Positions 61,319-64,000 of a stretch of 64,000 nucleotides of DNA are shown in pieces. The stretch comes from an uncultured Aquimarina sp. (lineage in GTDB: Bacteria; Bacteroidota; Bacteroidia; Flavobacteriales; Flavobacteriaceae): contig NZ_CANLOZ010000001.1 of NCBI RefSeq assembly GCF_947492965.1, positions 558,001 to 622,000 on the forward strand, given 5' to 3'. Every line of letters begins with the position of its first letter. Position 1 is the stretch's first letter. The notes under the pieces are model-generated. The model made no database searches and was not told where the DNA came from. It saw only the letters and a list, made by a program, of their open reading frames with translations. The translations under genes and the position numbers were made by a program.

Positions 61319-61712
61319 AATTTATACGTGGGGATTATTTTTAATGTAAAATTATAACTATAAGCATAAGTTAGTCAAAATGTAACTTTACTAAATAGTT
61401 AATCTAAGTGTTAAAAAATTATTGTTTAGTTTACAATGAATTGACTAAAAAAATAAATTGCAACAGTGACGGGTGTTATTTGTGAAGTTCTAATAAGACG
61501 TTTTTTTAAAAGGTTTATAAATGAGTTATCCCAACTATAACCTTTACTTTTTTTTGTATATCCCAGTACTAAAGTACTAAGAAATAAACGTAAAAAAAAT
61601 TAATTATTGTATAAGCTACCATCTGCAATTAATTTTTAAACAAAACGAAATACAGTAATGTCTTGATTAAGAAAACAATAAAAAACCTTAACAACTATTA
61701 ATTATTATAGAT
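61319..61712. other. Non-coding gap, unit 3 upstream
   Basis: This 394-nt AT-rich gap has two AGTACT palindromes side by side (61565-61570 and 61573-61578) and long A/T runs. No promoter with the common TTTGCA motif and no small gene were recognised. Confidence 0.55.
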
Positions 61713-64000
61713 CTAGTTTTTAGTGCCTGTTGTGTCTTTTTTCTTTTTTTTGCCTAAAAAACCTCCTAAAATATCTTTTGCAGCATCTTTTAATTTGTCT
61801 TCAGGTTTATCTGATGTAGAGGTGGTGGAATCTTTTTTCTGAGAACCGCCAAGCAAATCTGTTAGTACTTTGGAGCCTTCTCCAATAATTTTGTCTTTTG
61901 CCTTGTCTTTTTGTTTGTTTATAATCTGTTGGGTAAGTTGTTTTACTGCTTGACCTGTATTAAGATTGATTTTTGGATTAGAAAAGTTTCCTGATATTCC
62001 AACCGGAAGTGCAATCTTCATTTCATTAGTTTCTTGGGCGCTTAATTGTGAGATCAGTCCACCAACTTCATTACCGAGGTATTTTGCAGGTACATCTAAA
62101 GATACATTATAATTCATATTCATGTCAAAACTATGACTTCCTCCAGCTGTAATTTTAATGCCTTCGATATCAAAATCGAAAGGTTTTACGTTTATTTTGC
62201 CGTCGTCAAAATTTAGCGATGTCTTGATGTCCTTTAGGTTTAGTTTATTAAGGTCTAAAAAGTTTAATTGGTTATCTAAATTAGATAATAAAGGTGTTTG
62301 CGAAGTATTTACTTTCGCATTTAGAATTTCTGCTAACGCATTTCCTTTTAACGAATTCAATACTGGTGTAAGATCGTCATTAAGATTTCCATTAAGTTTT
62401 ATTTGCGTAGTTAAAGCTCCAGTGAGAGCTTTGGCAATAGGTGCTAATCCCTGCAATAGCTCAAGGCTAGCAAAAGATTTAGCGATATTGATTTTACTTA
62501 AATCCAAGTTCATTCCAAAATTCGGAGTATCTGTTTTAGTAGATACTTGTCCATTAAACGCAAGACCTCCGTCGAACAGATTGGATGTTACATTCTGTAA
62601 ATAGGCTGTCTCGTCATTTATTTTTACACTTCCTTTGGTGTTTTTTAATTCAAGATTGTCATATAGTACCTTCTTCGCGTCAAAATTTAAGGTTGCATCT
62701 ATAAAGGATGGTATTTTCAGGGCGTCATTAGTGGAATTTTCAGTGGTCTCTTGTTCTGTTGTTTCTGATTCCGCAACCATAAAATCATTTACTGCGAATA
62801 TCTCCGAACTAACATCGAAATTTCCTTTCAGGTCTTGCTTTGAAAATAAAAACCCCATTAAATTTTGTATCGTACCTGCTGCAGCTAGATCAGATTTGCC
62901 AGTAGTAACATTCATTTTTTCTAATGTAATTTTTCCTGGTTGAAAGTTGACATTAGCGTTTTCTATTTTTATTTTACTAGGTAATTCAGCTGAAGCATAG
63001 GTGAATTTATCTAAACTTATAGTTCCAGAACTTTTAACATTTTGATATTGCTCCTTTTCTAAAGACTCCATATCAAAATTGGTATTTACATTTGCCTTCA
63101 ATATTCCGTTTAGTTGTTGTTCTAGCTCCATTGGATACGCCTTGTCTAGGTTAGCAAGGTTTAGCGTTCCTTTTACAGCCATATCCACAATCATATTGGA
63201 AGTTATTTTTTTTAGACTACCATTAGCAGCAAAAGTATCTTGGTCAATTCTGAAAGTAAGATTGTTTATATTAACATACATGTCGTCGGCTAAACCAGTG
63301 TCATTTTTTATTTGAGTATCAATAGTGATATTTTGAACACTTTTTGGAAGATCTGGATATTTGAAAGATGCATTGTTGGAAGCAATTTTAATATCCATTT
63401 TAGGGATATAAGTATCATCGGATTTTCCTTTGATCATTCCATTGATTGAAAACTCTCCTGTCGTTTGTACGCCATCTAAGTTCTTTGCGTATGCTTCAGG
63501 AATAACAGCAAGAAAGTTTTTAAAATCTGATGTAGGAGTGCTGAAACTAATATCAACATCTGTATACTTTTCAAAAAGTTGCACAAACCCTTTGAACTCA
63601 AGAGGTAGCTGATTTACCAAAGCCTTATTCTCTTTAAATGCATATCGCTGGTTTTCCAGATCCAGTTCCAGTGCTGCTTCTAATTGTAAGGCGTTTTTGT
63701 TTAAATAATTCGTGTCATCTAAGCTAAAAGATACTTTAGAACTTGATTTAGTGTCTAAGATAATCTTGTCTCCTGACAGAGATCCATCACCGCTATGATT
63801 AACATTCGTCATGCGTAAGGCAATTTTACTTACATCATTTTGATACAAAAGCTTACTATTGTTAATCTCATAATGATCTAGTTCAAATGTAAATGAACTA
63901 CTTTCTTCTTCTTGCACGGATTCTTCTTTTCCTGAAGATTTTACAATATCGAAGTTCGAATTTTCTAAAGAATCTGTTTTAACGGCAATATTAGCTTCGT
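61713..64000 (-). CDS. AsmA-like protein (5' truncated)
   Basis: The frame is open to the right edge, so the N-terminal membrane anchor lies outside the window; more than 760 residues are visible. Repeated beta-strand patterns (NSKLLYQND, ITIDTQIKNDTG, GSVKINDETAYLQNVTSNLFDGGLAFNG) and the C-terminal block LTTQIKLNGNLNDDLTPVLNSLKGNALAEIL fit the AsmA family. A Lys/Asp-rich tail follows (about the last 70 residues). AsmA proteins span the periplasm and help carry phospholipids to the outer membrane. The GTG at 63917 is an internal codon, not the start. Confidence 0.87.
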   Translation of the reverse strand, partial: EANIAVKTDSLENSNFDIVKSSGKEESVQEEESSSFTFELDHYEINNSKLLYQNDVSKIALRMTNVNHSGDGSLSGDKIILDTKSSSKVSFSLDDTNYLNKNALQLEAALELDLENQRYAFKENKALVNQLPLEFKGFVQLFEKYTDVDISFSTPTSDFKNFLAVIPEAYAKNLDGVQTTGEFSINGMIKGKSDDTYIPKMDIKIASNNASFKYPDLPKSVQNITIDTQIKNDTGLADDMYVNINNLTFRIDQDTFAANGSLKKITSNMIVDMAVKGTLNLANLDKAYPMELEQQLNGILKANVNTNFDMESLEKEQYQNVKSSGTISLDKFTYASAELPSKIKIENANVNFQPGKITLEKMNVTTGKSDLAAAGTIQNLMGFLFSKQDLKGNFDVSSEIFAVNDFMVAESETTEQETTENSTNDALKIPSFIDATLNFDAKKVLYDNLELKNTKGSVKINDETAYLQNVTSNLFDGGLAFNGQVSTKTDTPNFGMNLDLSKINIAKSFASLELLQGLAPIAKALTGALTTQIKLNGNLNDDLTPVLNSLKGNALAEILNAKVNTSQTPLLSNLDNQLNFLDLNKLNLKDIKTSLNFDDGKINVKPFDFDIEGIKITAGGSHSFDMNMNYNVSLDVPAKYLGNEVGGLISQLSAQETNEMKIALPVGISGNFSNPKINLNTGQAVKQLTQQIINKQKDKAKDKIIGEGSKVLTDLLGGSQKKDSTTSTSDKPEDKLKDAAKDILGGFLGKKKKKDTTGTKN

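Noticed and set aside
61565..61578. Two AGTACT palindromes as an attachment or regulatory site
   Set aside because: They are very short and isolated, with no mobile gene nearby; kept only as a note on the gap.

Overview
The window is AT-rich and densely coded. It looks like chromosome from a marine-type member of the Flavobacteriaceae (Bacteroidota). The evidence is a SprA gliding/type IX secretion translocon gene, a PorP/SprF-like protein, a DUF6089-uppS-bamA-ompH-ompH operon, TonB proteins with the Bacteroidota FPGCE motif, a LytS/LytTR signalling pair, and promoters of the Bacteroidota type (TTG, 17-20 nt, TAnnTTTG, here usually TAnnTTTGCA). The exact genus cannot be fixed from sequence reading alone. 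I saw no tRNA, rRNA, insertion sequence, integrase or CRISPR array. Both edges cut genes: sprA on the left and an AsmA-like gene on the right.

Layout. 1-6.4 kb: the 3' three quarters of sprA, then gcvH and a VanZ-like gene. 6.5-9.0 kb: three TonB-like genes in tandem, each followed by its own terminator; the second and third also share duplicated upstream DNA. 9.2-14.4 kb: a respiratory cluster with ctaB, two subunit III-type oxidase proteins, a subunit IV-type protein, an unknown thioredoxin-fold-like protein, SCO, DUF420 and a small CxxC membrane protein. 14.6-21.9 kb: a MacB-type tripartite exporter (ATPase, two permeases, adaptor, TolC, second adaptor). 22-25.1 kb: tsaB, a tandem pair of unknown secreted proteins with conserved upstream DNA, and a dodecin. 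25.2-33 kb: an Nfu-type protein with two N-domains, a PorP/SprF-like protein, a secreted rhodanese, a VWA protein, a LytS/LytTR pair and a small secreted HEFAH protein.

33-41 kb: a minus-strand envelope block with CBS protein, NAD kinase, DUF6089, uppS, bamA, two OmpH/Skp chaperones and murI. 41-50 kb: pdxJ, an alpha/beta hydrolase, a FadL-type porin, an SGNH lipoprotein, a small membrane protein, then tig-clpP-clpX. 50-55 kb: a small secreted protein, a bacterial GH3-family protein, DUF2797, a PLP decarboxylase and a LysE-type exporter.

55.2-61.3 kb is the most unusual part. A two-gene unit is repeated three times on the minus strand. Each unit has a secreted, probably beta-helical protein of about 420 residues, followed by a secreted, probably helical protein of about 147 residues. 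I recognise no function for either partner. The repeated pairing suggests that the two products work together. The final gene, AsmA-like, runs off the right edge.
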